From contig MSXR01000001.1 in assembly GCA_002083655.1 (NCBI GenBank), forward strand, positions 186,001 through 250,000: 64,000 bases of DNA, read 5' to 3'. This stretch comes from Proteobacteria bacterium ST_bin14. GTDB taxonomy: Bacteria; Pseudomonadota; Alphaproteobacteria; Sphingomonadales; Sphingomonadaceae. Of this stretch, positions 35,816-45,323 are shown piece after piece (the stretch's first letter is position 1; each line of letters begins with the position of its first letter). The position numbers were made by a program, and so were the translations under genes. Below the pieces are notes generated by a model, which saw only the letters and a list, made by a program, of their open reading frames with translations, was not told the origin of the DNA and did not search any database.

Positions 35816-36913
35816 ATGATTCGGACGTCGAGCGACAGGCGGCAAAGCGCATTTTCTTGGTGGCTGCGGACAGGCAGGCTGCCGCCGGTTCCAACGGCCG
35901 ATGGGATTGAATGCAAATTCAACCCATGGCACGATCCGCTGGATGGCCGGTTTACCTTTGCGGGGTCGGGGCGCCATTATGGTGCAAGTGGGGCCGGGCC
36001 GAGCGGTCGCGCCGGCGACCGTAACGCCAAGCCTATCGATCGCCAAAAGCCGCAACAAGCTCGAATCGCAACGTGGTCGAGTGCGGCGACCCCGCCTGCC
36101 GGGCAAAGGGAACGCCATAGTAAGAAGCCGGTATCTCGCGCAACGATTGAGGCGCAGACCAAGCCCGTGGGCTTGCGGCGTACCGGTCAGTCAAATCAAG
36201 TTGCCGAGTTTATCACTGGTGTCGGTGAAGGCGTTTACGACGTCGCAGAAGGGACGGTTGCGGGAGCCTATGCCGCGTTAACGACGAATCCGGTCACCAC
36301 AGTGCGCAATGCCGGTCGAGAAATTGCCGCCATGATCGACACGGCCATCGCGGCGGAGGATACGCCGGCACGTGTCCAAGTGTCGCGCGCGGCAGATGCT
36401 ATCGCCAACGCTTCGCCGCGCGATATTGGTCGTGCGACCGGAACAGTTGCTGGCAATACAGCGCTCGCGGTTGCGCCGGGCGCGGCGCTCGCACGGGTTT
36501 CCGCGTTGCGCCGCCTGCGCATGGCAAGACCTAGTGCGGGTCCATTTCCCCCGCCGGAGATCGGTTGGGTGAAGGAGAACCTGGTTTCCGACAAGGATTG
36601 GAAAATCTACAATGACACCGCGCCGGGTGCCCGGCCTGGCCAAGCGCCGACCTTAACTCGGACCATGGCCGACGGATCGAAGCGTCCTGTTAAGTTCGAC
36701 GGCGTGCAGGGTGAGTATCCCGTCGATCGAAAGTGGTCGATCAGGGATATGCCACGAGCGCGAGCGCAAATATTGCGTCAATCCGAGGCGCTCACACAAA
36801 ATCGCTCCATCGGCGTGTGGGAGGTTCCCAACGAAATCGAGCGACGCGCGGCCCGAAACTTATTGAAGAAGATGAACATCAAAACCATCAAAGTAAGGGT
36901 AGTAAAGCCATGA
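35816..36913 (+). CDS. polymorphic toxin with C-terminal restriction-endonuclease-fold domain
   Basis: A 365-aa three-part protein. Residues ~18-60 hold a conserved-looking N-terminal module with R-T-G-R-L-P-P and K-F-N-P-W-H-D-P-L-D-G-R-F-T. Residues ~125-235 are Gly/Ala-rich (G-V-G-E-G-V-Y-D-V-A-E-G-T then T-N-P-V-T-T-V-R-N-A-G), like pretoxin segments. Residues ~250-365 are a predicted PD-(D/E)xK nuclease of Tox-REase type: D295 in K-F-D-G-V, D304-R-K306 in V-D-R-K, then Q-S-E-A-L and W-E-V-P-N. The DNase role is inferred from the motif. The stop overlaps the immunity gene (ATGA). No Sec signal is seen, so the export route is unknown. Confidence 0.8.
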   Translation: MIRTSSDRRQSAFSWWLRTGRLPPVPTADGIECKFNPWHDPLDGRFTFAGSGRHYGASGAGPSGRAGDRNAKPIDRQKPQQARIATWSSAATPPAGQRERHSKKPVSRATIEAQTKPVGLRRTGQSNQVAEFITGVGEGVYDVAEGTVAGAYAALTTNPVTTVRNAGREIAAMIDTAIAAEDTPARVQVSRAADAIANASPRDIGRATGTVAGNTALAVAPGAALARVSALRRLRMARPSAGPFPPPEIGWVKENLVSDKDWKIYNDTAPGARPGQAPTLTRTMADGSKRPVKFDGVQGEYPVDRKWSIRDMPRARAQILRQSEALTQNRSIGVWEVPNEIERRAARNLLKKMNIKTIKVRVVKP

Positions 36914-37221
36914 TCGCCATCCAGATCGCGCGCATCATCGCCCATTTTTCACTTTTTCTCGACCTCACGGACGACGAGACGCTGGATCCTGATGAGGCTG
37001 TGGAGATGATGGAGCTGCTGGGCGCAGATCTAAAGGCGCTGGACAAGGGCTTCCTGCGCGAATTGGTCGATGCTTTTGCCATAATCGCTCCTGAGTATAG
37101 AGGAGAGGCTCAGCAATTGGTTCGGGATATCCCGTACAGCTTCTATCTGGAGGAAGAATTGGCAGCCGACGATCCGGTGCGGCTGGCTGAGCTCGAGGCA
37201 ATACGCGCTGCGCGGGACTGA
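36910..37221 (+). CDS. predicted immunity protein 1
   Basis: A 103-aa acidic protein that looks all-helical (S-L-F-L-D-L-T-D-D-E-T-L-D, then L-D-K-G-F-L-R-E-L-V-D-A-F-A). Its ATG overlaps the toxin stop as ATGA, the arrangement of toxin/immunity pairs; a longer in-frame start at 36733 would lie inside the toxin and is rejected. A second homologous copy follows the orphan toxin tip. Many D/E residues fit a protein that masks a DNA-binding nuclease surface. I do not recognise a named immunity family. Confidence 0.78.
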   Translation: MIAIQIARIIAHFSLFLDLTDDETLDPDEAVEMMELLGADLKALDKGFLRELVDAFAIIAPEYRGEAQQLVRDIPYSFYLEEELAADDPVRLAELEAIRAARD

Positions 37222-37232
37222 CCGCCAAGCGC
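37105..37232 (+). repeat. 128-bp direct repeat, copy 1 (immunity gene 3' end)
   Basis: Runs from GAGGCTCAGCAATTGG to GCCAAGCGC. It matches 37690-37817 at 126 of 128 positions; the two differences are A/T at 37203 and C/T at 37222. It covers the last 38 codons and stop of immunity gene 1 plus 11 bp beyond. Because the upstream parts of the two genes are clearly diverged, this points to recent duplication or gene conversion. Confidence 0.95.
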
Positions 37233-37237
37233 TAACA

Positions 37238-37498
37238 TTGCTGCGGGCATTGCAAGACGGTTCGAAGCGCCCCGTAAAGTTCGATGGCGTCCAGGGCGAG
37301 TATGTCATCAATCGGAAATCGAAAGTGGTCGATGCACCACATGCACGCGATCAGGTGCTACGGCAATTTGAGGTATTGACACAGCACCGCCTTATTGGGG
37401 TTTGGGAGGTTCCAACACAGGCCCAAAATATCAAGGCGCTAAAGTCGTTTAAGAAATTAAGCGTCACAAACATAAAGGTAAGGGTCGTTAAGCCATGA
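37238..37498 (+). pseudogene. orphan toxin tip lacking N-terminal domains
   Basis: An 86-codon frame matching the C-terminal nuclease of the upstream toxin: D-G-S-K-R-P-V-K-F-D-G-V-Q-G-E-Y is identical, then the two diverge, and W-E-V-P and K-V-R-V-V-K-P recur at the end. There is no start with a usable RBS; TTG 37238 is only the first possible start, and the frame opens further left into immunity gene 1. The D-x-K position reads N-R-K (N25), so the metal-binding Asp is lost. It overlaps immunity gene 2 by ATGA. Such headless tips are stored cassettes that can replace the active tip by recombination. Confidence 0.78.
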
Positions 37499-37806
37499 TT
37501 GCTGAACAGGTTGCGCGTATCATCGCCGATTTTTTTATTTTTCTCTCTCTCACTGATGAAGATGAGCTTAATCTCGATACGGCTGTTGAAATGACGGAAA
37601 ATTTGGCCGGACGAATTGAAGAGATGGATAAGGGATTTCTCCGAGAATTAGTCGACGCCTTTGCGGTGATCGCTGATGAATATAGCGGCGAGGCTCAGCA
37701 ATTGGTTCGGGATATCCCGTACAGCTTCTATCTGGAGGAAGAATTGGCAGCCGACGATCCGGTGCGGCTGGCTGAGCTCGAGGCAATTCGCGCTGCGCGG
37801 GACTGA
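37495..37806 (+). CDS. predicted immunity protein 2
   Basis: A 103-aa acidic, helical protein, homologous to immunity protein 1. The N-terminal two thirds differ clearly (I-A-E-Q-V-A-R-I-I-A-D-F-F-I-F-L against I-A-I-Q-I-A-R-I-I-A-H-F-S-L-F-L), while the last 38 residues are identical apart from no change in protein. The ATG overlaps the orphan tip stop. Its 5' half has runs such as GATTTTTTTATTTTTC and is visibly more AT-rich than surrounding genes, suggesting acquisition from elsewhere. Confidence 0.75.
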   Translation: MIAEQVARIIADFFIFLSLTDEDELNLDTAVEMTENLAGRIEEMDKGFLRELVDAFAVIADEYSGEAQQLVRDIPYSFYLEEELAADDPVRLAELEAIRAARD

Positions 37807-37817
37807 TCGCCAAGCGC
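37690..37817 (+). repeat. 128-bp direct repeat, copy 2 (immunity gene 3' end)
   Basis: Partner of 37105-37232 (126 of 128 positions the same). It ends 11 bp after the immunity gene 2 stop, the same distance as in copy 1, so the repeated unit includes the downstream flank and marks the right border of each cassette. Confidence 0.95.
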
Positions 37818-38085
37818 GGGAAAAATGCGGACTGCAAAACCGAGCTCTATTTCTTAGAATTATCGACGACTGATCGAAATTATCCAATGATTTGAGTGCC
37901 CAGTTTCGTCCTCTATGGGGCAGCAAACAGTCCAGAATATACTCCCCCTTAAGCGGCCATCGTCTCCGAAGGCCGGCCGAATGACGCGGGCAATTTGGCG
38001 GGGCATGAAACGATTTGCAGCCGGGCGCTTGCATGGGCACAACGCGGCACCGCGATGGACACCATCAGCGCGCGAAGAGGGGATG

Positions 38086-39315
38086 ATGAAAGACAACAAT
38101 ACGCCAATTCTCGCGATGGTCGGGTTTATCGTGTTCGTGGACATGCTCGGATTGGGGCTGATCCTGCCAGTCATGCCGAATTTGATCCGCGAAATTGCCC
38201 ATACAGAACTTGAAAATGCCGCAGAGATTGGCGGGGTTTTGCTGTTCGCCTATGCGGGCATGCAATTCCTGTTCGCCCCGGTGATCGGTGGGTTGAGCGA
38301 CCGGTTTGGCCGACGTCCCGTGCTGCTGATCACGCTATTTCTGCTCAGCATCGATTATGCCGTGATGGCACTGGCACCATCGCTTGGCTGGTTGATCGCG
38401 GGGCGGATTGTTTCAGGGGTTATGGGGGCAACCTGGGCCGCGTCCAATTCGTGCATTGCGGACCGCATTCCTGCCGAGCGGCGGGGTGCAGCGTTTGGCA
38501 TGCTGGGCGGTGCGGGTGCCGCCGGCTATGTGCTCGGCCCCGCTATCGGCGGCTTTGCCGGGGAATGGGGCACGCGCATTCCCTTTTGGATCGCATCGGC
38601 CCTGGCATTTGCCGGCGTTGTCGCCGGGTTGATTCTGCTGAAAGAAACATTGCCGCCAGAGCGCCGCCGCGCTTTCGATCTTGCGCGCGCCAACCCTTTG
38701 GGATCGCTGATCCAAATGTCAAAAACGCCCTTTGTTTTTGCCTGTCTGGCAGTGTTGTTCCTCATCCAGCTATCAGCACAGGCACAGATATCGATCTGGG
38801 CCTATTGGGGCGAATTGCAATTTGGCTGGACGCCGCTGACCAGCGGGCTGACGGTTTCGCTTTATGGCGTCCTGATCGGCGTTGCCCAGGCGGTTCTGAC
38901 CGGACGCAGCATTGCGCGGTTCGGCCCGGCATACACGGCGAAATACTCGCTGCTGTTCGGGCTTCCCAGCTATGTCGTGCTGGCCTTTGCATCGTCCACG
39001 CCCATGGTGATCGCCGCCATTGTGGTGGGCACCATTACTGGGATGACGTTTCCTGCGTTGCAGGGCATCGTCACCGCCCGGATCAGCGAAGATGCGCAAG
39101 GCGAGCTCCAGGGGGCAATCGGCAGCACCGTCAGCCTTACCTACATCATTGGTCCGATCATGATGACGCAGATATTCGGGCATTTCGCCGATCACCGTGG
39201 ATTTTATTTCCCCGGCGCGCCCTATCTTCTGTCGTTTGGGCTGCTGTGCGTGGCGATCATCATCTTGTGGCGGACCCTTGCTGGCGATCAGGCGCGCGCG
39301 GCGCTGGCGTCGTAA
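38086..39315 (+). CDS. TetA-like MFS multidrug/tetracycline-type exporter
   Basis: A 409-aa 12-helix major facilitator. The loop 2-3 motif reads G-G-L-S-D-R-F-G-R-R-P-V, and the D-x-L-G-L-G-L-I-L-P-V-M-P start and A-Y-I-A-D/C-I-A-D-R-I-P-x-x-x-R-x-x-x-F-G-M pattern are those of the TCR/Tet subfamily. Substrate unknown. I chose ATG 38086 because AGAGG lies 5 bp upstream; the frame extends to 37915 but those residues are polar and unlike the family. It lies 279 bp after the toxin locus. Confidence 0.88.
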   Translation: MKDNNTPILAMVGFIVFVDMLGLGLILPVMPNLIREIAHTELENAAEIGGVLLFAYAGMQFLFAPVIGGLSDRFGRRPVLLITLFLLSIDYAVMALAPSLGWLIAGRIVSGVMGATWAASNSCIADRIPAERRGAAFGMLGGAGAAGYVLGPAIGGFAGEWGTRIPFWIASALAFAGVVAGLILLKETLPPERRRAFDLARANPLGSLIQMSKTPFVFACLAVLFLIQLSAQAQISIWAYWGELQFGWTPLTSGLTVSLYGVLIGVAQAVLTGRSIARFGPAYTAKYSLLFGLPSYVVLAFASSTPMVIAAIVVGTITGMTFPALQGIVTARISEDAQGELQGAIGSTVSLTYIIGPIMMTQIFGHFADHRGFYFPGAPYLLSFGLLCVAIIILWRTLAGDQARAALAS

Positions 39316-39378
39316 AGGATGACGGCATGGGGCTCGCATCGCTTGCCTTGGCCAACCGCTGACCGCCGGGCGCGCTGA

Positions 39379-41136
39379 TCACCGAGCAGGTTTCGCCTTT
39401 TCTGCCGCAATCCAGGCAAGCATCTCGCTTTGCATCGCGGGTAGCGGCACTGAGCCCATATTCAGCAGCGCATCGTGGAAGCGCCGCTGGTCAAAATGAT
39501 CCCCGAGCTCTGCCTCAGCCTTACCGCGCAGCGCGCGCATCTTCATCTCGCCCAGCTTATAGGCAAGCGCCTGGCCCGGCCAACTGATGTAACGATCAAC
39601 CTCAATCTCGATATCGAGCCGGGCGAGCGCGGTATGGCTGGCGAGATAGTCGATCGCTTGTTGCCGGGTCCAGCCTTCGTTATGCAGCCCGGTATCGATC
39701 ACCAGTCGGCAAGCGCGCCACATTTCAAAGGTTTCGCGCCCAAATTCTTCATAGGGCGTCCGGTACATGCCCAGCTTGGTACCAAGCCATTCCGAATAAA
39801 GCCCCCATCCTTCGCCATAGCCGGAGAAATAGGTTTCCCGGCGAAATGCCGGGCGATCTGGCGCTTCCAGCGCCATCGCGGCTTGATGGCTGTGGCCGGG
39901 TACGCATTCGTGGAGCGTCAACGATACCAGATTGTAAAGCGGGCGCGATTTCAGATCATAAGTGTTCATCAGGCAAGCGCTCAGCCCGCCGCGGCCAGAT
40001 GTGTAAACAGGCGCGATTGCATCGGGCACCGGCTGAATGGTGAAGCGATAGCGAGGCAGCACGGTGAAAATGTCTTTCAGCCGGGCATCCATCCGTTTGG
40101 CGACATAGGCTGAAAAGCCCAGCAGCTCTTCAGGCGTACGGGCATAGAATTGCGGATCGCTGCGCAAGAAGCTCAAAAATTCAGCGAAGCTCCCCTTGAA
40201 CCCGGTCTGTGCGATCGTTGCCTTCATGTCGGCATCGATGCGCGCAACCTCCTTCAGGCCAATCGCGTGGATTTCCTCCGGCGTCAGGTCGAGTGTTGTG
40301 TATTCGCGGATCTGGCTGCGGTAAAAGGCCTTGCCATCGGGCAGCGCGGCGGCGGCAATCGTCTCGCGCGTTCCGGGCAGGTACGTATCGCGAAAAAAGG
40401 CCAGCAACTTGCGATAGGCGGGGGCCGTTTCGGCATCGATTACCGCCGCTGCTTCCGCGCGCAAGATGGCTTGTTCAGCTGCCGGGATTGATGCGGGCAT
40501 TGCCTTGAACGGATCGTTGAGCGGGTTGGCAGCGCCATTCACCGCAAACGCGGCGATCGTCGCGTCGCGACCGTTCAGCGTAACGCGCGGTGGCGTATAA
40601 CCGCGCTGCAGCCCGGCCCGCATGTTCGCAATATGCTCGTCAAACCATCGCGGCACATCCTTCAGCCGGCCAATATAGCGGCGATAATCGGCGGCGCTTT
40701 CCAGCGCGGCATAGGGTTTCACCTCACCCCAGAAATAGGAATCGCTGTTGAGCGGCGCTTCATAGGTCCGGTAATCGATGCTGGCGATGTTGGCGCGCAG
40801 CGATTCGGTAAGGACGGCGGCGTTCAGGCGTTCTTCGGCGGATAATGTTGCAGCAGGGATTTTCGCGATCTGATCGACGACATTTTGCCAATAGGCGCGG
40901 CGTCGCGTCCAGGCGGCAGCGGTGACGGCGGGGAAATGGTCGTCGCCCTTACTGCGCAAACCGTCGACAATCTGGGCAAATTCCTTTTTGCGCCATTGCC
41001 ATTCCGCGTCATAAATCGCCTTTAGCTGCCGGTCCGCCGGGCTGGCAGCAACGGTCGCGGCGGTGGACGTCCCGCCAGCGAGCAGCGCCGCCGCCACCGC
41101 GGACGTCAGCGCCAATGCTGTGGCCAGATGCTTCAT
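39379..41136 (-). CDS. DUF885 family secreted putative metallopeptidase
   Basis: A 585-aa protein with a signal peptide (about 1-30, M-K-H-L-A-T-A-L-A-L-T-S). DUF885 members resemble zinc carboxypeptidases of the M32/M3-like helical fold; here T-L-H-E-C-V-P-G-H-S-H-Q at about residue 410 gives the H-E-x-x-x-x-H pattern and a later E-G-W-G-L-Y-S-E supplies a further acidic ligand. Peptidase activity is inferred. The ATG at 41136 follows AAGGGGG; the ORF runs 82 codons further upstream without a signal peptide, and I reject that start. Confidence 0.88.
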   Translation of the reverse strand: MKHLATALALTSAVAAALLAGGTSTAATVAASPADRQLKAIYDAEWQWRKKEFAQIVDGLRSKGDDHFPAVTAAAWTRRRAYWQNVVDQIAKIPAATLSAEERLNAAVLTESLRANIASIDYRTYEAPLNSDSYFWGEVKPYAALESAADYRRYIGRLKDVPRWFDEHIANMRAGLQRGYTPPRVTLNGRDATIAAFAVNGAANPLNDPFKAMPASIPAAEQAILRAEAAAVIDAETAPAYRKLLAFFRDTYLPGTRETIAAAALPDGKAFYRSQIREYTTLDLTPEEIHAIGLKEVARIDADMKATIAQTGFKGSFAEFLSFLRSDPQFYARTPEELLGFSAYVAKRMDARLKDIFTVLPRYRFTIQPVPDAIAPVYTSGRGGLSACLMNTYDLKSRPLYNLVSLTLHECVPGHSHQAAMALEAPDRPAFRRETYFSGYGEGWGLYSEWLGTKLGMYRTPYEEFGRETFEMWRACRLVIDTGLHNEGWTRQQAIDYLASHTALARLDIEIEVDRYISWPGQALAYKLGEMKMRALRGKAEAELGDHFDQRRFHDALLNMGSVPLPAMQSEMLAWIAAEKAKPAR

Positions 41137-41362
41137 GTCGCCCCCTTGTTGCAAAGCCCGCCCGCGTGCGCTTGTACCGGCGAACTTAGGTGGGCGTGCG
41201 CCTGATTGGCAAGTTGCGCCGTGCCGGTGGCAAATGCGGGCCCCCACTCGGCCCCCCTCGTCCGCGTGCTGAATTGCTTCTGGTGCCATCTCTCGGTAAA
41301 TCCTGTGCTGGGCGGTGGCGCGGCGGATGCCGACGCTGGTTTGGCATGACGGAGAGAATATT

Positions 41363-42751
<1,389 letters not shown>

Positions 42752-42799
42752 TCGCGCGCCGCCCTTGACGAAGGCAGCGCTGCCGCGCCACTAGCGCGC

Positions 42800-43447
42800 A
42801 TGGAAGCTGCCGACCACAATTTGCACGAATTCAGGCGCCGGGGCGTTTTGTTCGTCCTGTCGTCTCCCTCGGGTGCCGGGAAATCGACGATTGCGCGCAA
42901 GCTGCTCGCCGATGAACCCGATCTGGATATGTCTGTTTCGGCGACCACGCGGCCTATTCGGCCCGGCGAGGAAGACGGCAAGGATTATCATTTCGTCGGC
43001 CTTGATAGGTTTCGCGATATGGTGGCCAATCACGAATTCCTCGAATGGGCGCATGTTTTTGGCCAGCGTTACGGCACGCCCAAGGCCCAGGTCGATGCGA
43101 TGCTGGCGGCGGGCAAGGATGTGTTGTTCGATATTGACTGGCAGGGCGCGCAACAGCTTTTTCAGATTGCTGGCGGCGATGTCGTCCGCGTTTTCATCCT
43201 GCCGCCGTCGATGGAGGAACTGAACGAGCGGCTTGTGCGCCGCGCGACCGACAGCGCCGAGGTCATCGCCGCCCGAATGCAGCGCGCCACTGCCGAGATC
43301 AGCCACTGGGACGGCTATGATTATGTGCTGGTCAACGATGATGTTGAACAGTGTTTTCGCGATGTGAAGACGATTCTGGCCGCCGAAAGACTGAAGCGGT
43401 CACGCCAGACCGGGCTTATCGGGTTTATCCGCAAGTTGATGAAATAG
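42800..43447 (+). CDS. gmk: guanylate kinase
   Basis: Phosphorylates GMP to GDP with ATP. A 215-aa protein with the P-loop S-P-S-G-A-G-K-S-T (about 23-31), the GMP-binding S-A-T-T-R-P-I-R-P-G-E-E-D-G-K-D-Y and the later D-W-Q-G-A-Q-Q. It is 48 bp downstream of fumC on the same strand. A family A REP-like palindrome follows its stop. Confidence 0.96.
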   Translation: MEAADHNLHEFRRRGVLFVLSSPSGAGKSTIARKLLADEPDLDMSVSATTRPIRPGEEDGKDYHFVGLDRFRDMVANHEFLEWAHVFGQRYGTPKAQVDAMLAAGKDVLFDIDWQGAQQLFQIAGGDVVRVFILPPSMEELNERLVRRATDSAEVIAARMQRATAEISHWDGYDYVLVNDDVEQCFRDVKTILAAERLKRSRQTGLIGFIRKLMK

Positions 43448-43469
43448 GCGTCGAAACGCCAACGTGCAT

Positions 43470-43553
43470 CGTCACCCCGGGCTCGACCCGGGGTCCCGCT
43501 GCCTTTTTCCGCACCGCAGAAAAGCGGGACCCCGGATCAAGTCCGGGGTGACG
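43470..43553. repeat. REP-like palindrome, family A copy 2
   Basis: An 84-bp inverted repeat: CGTCACCCCGGGCTCGACCC then GGGGTCCCGCT on the left, AGCGGGACCCCGGATCAAGT then CCGGGGTGACG on the right. The arms match copy 1 (17387-17481) closely, with the two arms exchanged in small details, but the central loop differs. It lies between the convergent gmk and ATP12 genes. Confidence 0.85.
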
Positions 43554-43596
43554 GGAATGGTTATTGGGTCGCTGACGACAACTTCCGGCGACAAGT

Positions 43597-44301
43597 TTAC
43601 GTGCCCACGATCGCAAGCAGCCCCAGAAACCGCACCCCCGCGTCAAAATCGGCCCGGTGGGCAGTGCGGGTGGCGATGGCCAGATCGTCATCGCCCCATT
43701 TTTCGACTTGCCAGTCCTCATCCACCTGGGCCGCGCGCCAAACGGTATCGGCATCGGCCGCGCCCTCAATCAGCGCCAGGGCTGCGATTAGCGAACCGGT
43801 GATCGTGACGATGGGGGATAGCCCGGCCAGAGCATAGGCGCTGCGCGCGGCCAGGGCATCCGCCAGCCGCGACAAGGTTTGCGGCGGCTGCGCGCGGTGG
43901 ATGATCCCGCTGACGACCTCGACATGGATATCATATCGCCGCTGTGCCCAATCGATCAGTGGGTCCCAGGCGGCGGCCTGTCGCGCCACCAGGGCCTCAG
44001 GGGCTTCAGCGCGGTAACAGAGCAGGTCGCTTTCGGCATAGGCGGCCAGATTGGCGATGAAGGGCAGCGGATCAGCCGCGATCCGTTCAATCGCAACATT
44101 GGCCAGGCCCGTCAGCGGCATCGCGCGCGGATCAATCTTCTCGGTTACGGCCCGCCATTCATCGGCAATTGCCTCAGCCAGCGCGGCGTGCGGCATGGCC
44201 AGCGGCAGCCGACCGGGCGTGCGCACCGGGCGCCCATCCAGCGTTATTGCATGGCCGTCCGCGCTTGTGACAACGGCAACGTCCTTCCAGAACCGCTTCA
44301 C
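43597..44301 (-). CDS. ATP12 family F1-ATPase assembly chaperone-like protein
   Basis: A 234-aa protein of the ATP12 family, whose mitochondrial members bind the F1 alpha subunit before assembly. K-R-F-W-K-D-V near the start, L-D-G-R-P-V-R-T-P and the central L-L-C-Y-R-A-E-A-P-E segment, with W-D-P-L-I-D-W-A afterwards, are typical. The start is GTG 44301, overlapping the small membrane gene stop by 4 bp. It forms an operon with that gene and the HAD phosphatase. Confidence 0.92.
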   Translation of the reverse strand: MKRFWKDVAVVTSADGHAITLDGRPVRTPGRLPLAMPHAALAEAIADEWRAVTEKIDPRAMPLTGLANVAIERIAADPLPFIANLAAYAESDLLCYRAEAPEALVARQAAAWDPLIDWAQRRYDIHVEVVSGIIHRAQPPQTLSRLADALAARSAYALAGLSPIVTITGSLIAALALIEGAADADTVWRAAQVDEDWQVEKWGDDDLAIATRTAHRADFDAGVRFLGLLAIVGT

Positions 44302-44543
44302 GGGGTTGTCGTGTCTTCAGGCGGGGTCCGCCAGCGTGCGGCAAGGGCGCGTGGCACCAGCGCCATCATCGTCATTGCCGAAATCACGATCGCCACGCCC
44401 AGCATTTGCGGCCCCAGCGTCTGCGCCCGCCCCAGCAGGATCACCCCGAACACCGCGCCACCCGCGCCGGCCAGCCGAGACCCGGCCATCATCATATAGC
44501 GATTGCGCGCCACGGTGTCTTTGCTCGCCACAGGATCGGTCAT
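44298..44543 (-). CDS. small two-helix membrane protein in the ATP12 operon
   Basis: An 81-aa protein with two predicted membrane helices (about 22-42 and 45-64) and a Pro/Thr-rich acidic tail. It overlaps both neighbours by 4 bp (ATGA at its start, GTGA at its end), so it is very likely translated. Family not recognised. Confidence 0.72.
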   Translation of the reverse strand: MTDPVASKDTVARNRYMMMAGSRLAGAGGAVFGVILLGRAQTLGPQMLGVAIVISAMTMMALVPRALAARWRTPPEDTTTP

Positions 44544-45199
44544 TGCTGTTCCATCATGTCGACGAGCAGGGCGACATGATCGACCACGATGTGCGCGCCT
44601 GCCTCGATCAATTCTTCGGGCGGGTGATAGCCCCAGGCGACGCCCACCGCGCGGGTGCCCGCTGCCCGCGCCATTTCCATATCATAGCTGGTATCGCCGA
44701 TCATCACGGTCTGCGCCGCGCTCGCGCCTGCATCGGCCATGGCGGTTTCGATCATCGACGGGTGCGGTTTGGAAGGGTGGCGATCGGCGGTTTGCAGCGT
44801 AACGAACCAGTCGATGATGCCGTGATGCGTCAGGACATGGGTAAGCCCGCGATCAGATTTGCCGGTGGCGACGCCCAGCGCCCAGCCGCCGGCGCGCAGC
44901 GCCTCCAGCGCGTCCAGCATACCATCGTATAACGGCTCTTCCGCCATTGTGCCCGAAGAGCGCAGGCGAAAGAATGCGGCCTTGTAATCATCTGCCAGCG
45001 CCACATGCTGAGCTGGATCTGCACCCGGCAGCAGCGTGCGCATCGCCTCTACCAAGCTGAGCCCCACGATGCGGCGAATGGCATTGCGCGGCGGCGGGGC
45101 CAGCCTTGCGCTGCCAAACGCCTCCTCCACCGCCCGACAGATATTGGCCTGGCTGTCCACCAGCGTGCCGTCGCAATCAAAAATGGCGAGGCGGGTCAT
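44540..45199 (-). CDS. gph: HAD hydrolase, phosphoglycolate phosphatase-like
   Basis: A 219-aa haloacid dehalogenase phosphatase. Motif I is F-D-C-D-G-T-L-V-D-S (nucleophile Asp8 in the D-x-D pair), the cap domain spans about 18-85, motif II is G-V-A-T-G-K, Lys is in motif III (K-P-H-P), and motif IV is M-I-G-D-T-S-Y-D. Phosphoglycolate is the usual substrate of close relatives, but other small phosphate esters are possible. First gene of a three-gene overlapping operon with the small membrane protein and ATP12. Confidence 0.85.
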   Translation of the reverse strand: MTRLAIFDCDGTLVDSQANICRAVEEAFGSARLAPPPRNAIRRIVGLSLVEAMRTLLPGADPAQHVALADDYKAAFFRLRSSGTMAEEPLYDGMLDALEALRAGGWALGVATGKSDRGLTHVLTHHGIIDWFVTLQTADRHPSKPHPSMIETAMADAGASAAQTVMIGDTSYDMEMARAAGTRAVGVAWGYHPPEELIEAGAHIVVDHVALLVDMMEQQ

Positions 45200-45283
45200 G
45201 CGGTGCCCTTGCGTGCAAGTTTTTCGGCGAATTTATGGACGGCGCGGCGCATCGGCACCGGATAGCCTATGACGCCGCAAAAG

Positions 45284-45323
45284 CAAAAGGCCGGAGGATT
45301 GCGCCCCCGGCCTTTCGTTTTGC
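45284..45323 (-). terminator. intrinsic terminator after groEL
   Basis: A 9-bp stem AAAGGCCGG/CCGGCCTTT around a GC-rich loop. Read on the minus strand, the hairpin is followed by TTTTGCTTTTGC, as expected at the end of the groESL transcript 95 bp after the groEL stop. Confidence 0.82.

Noticed and set aside
37915..38085. N-terminal extension of the TetA-like exporter
   Set aside because: The extra 57 residues are polar and lack the helix pattern; a good RBS precedes ATG 38086.
35602..38085. Genomic island with att repeats from the tRNA-Leu 3' end
   Set aside because: No second copy of the tRNA 3' end and no integrase were found between the tRNA and the MFS gene.
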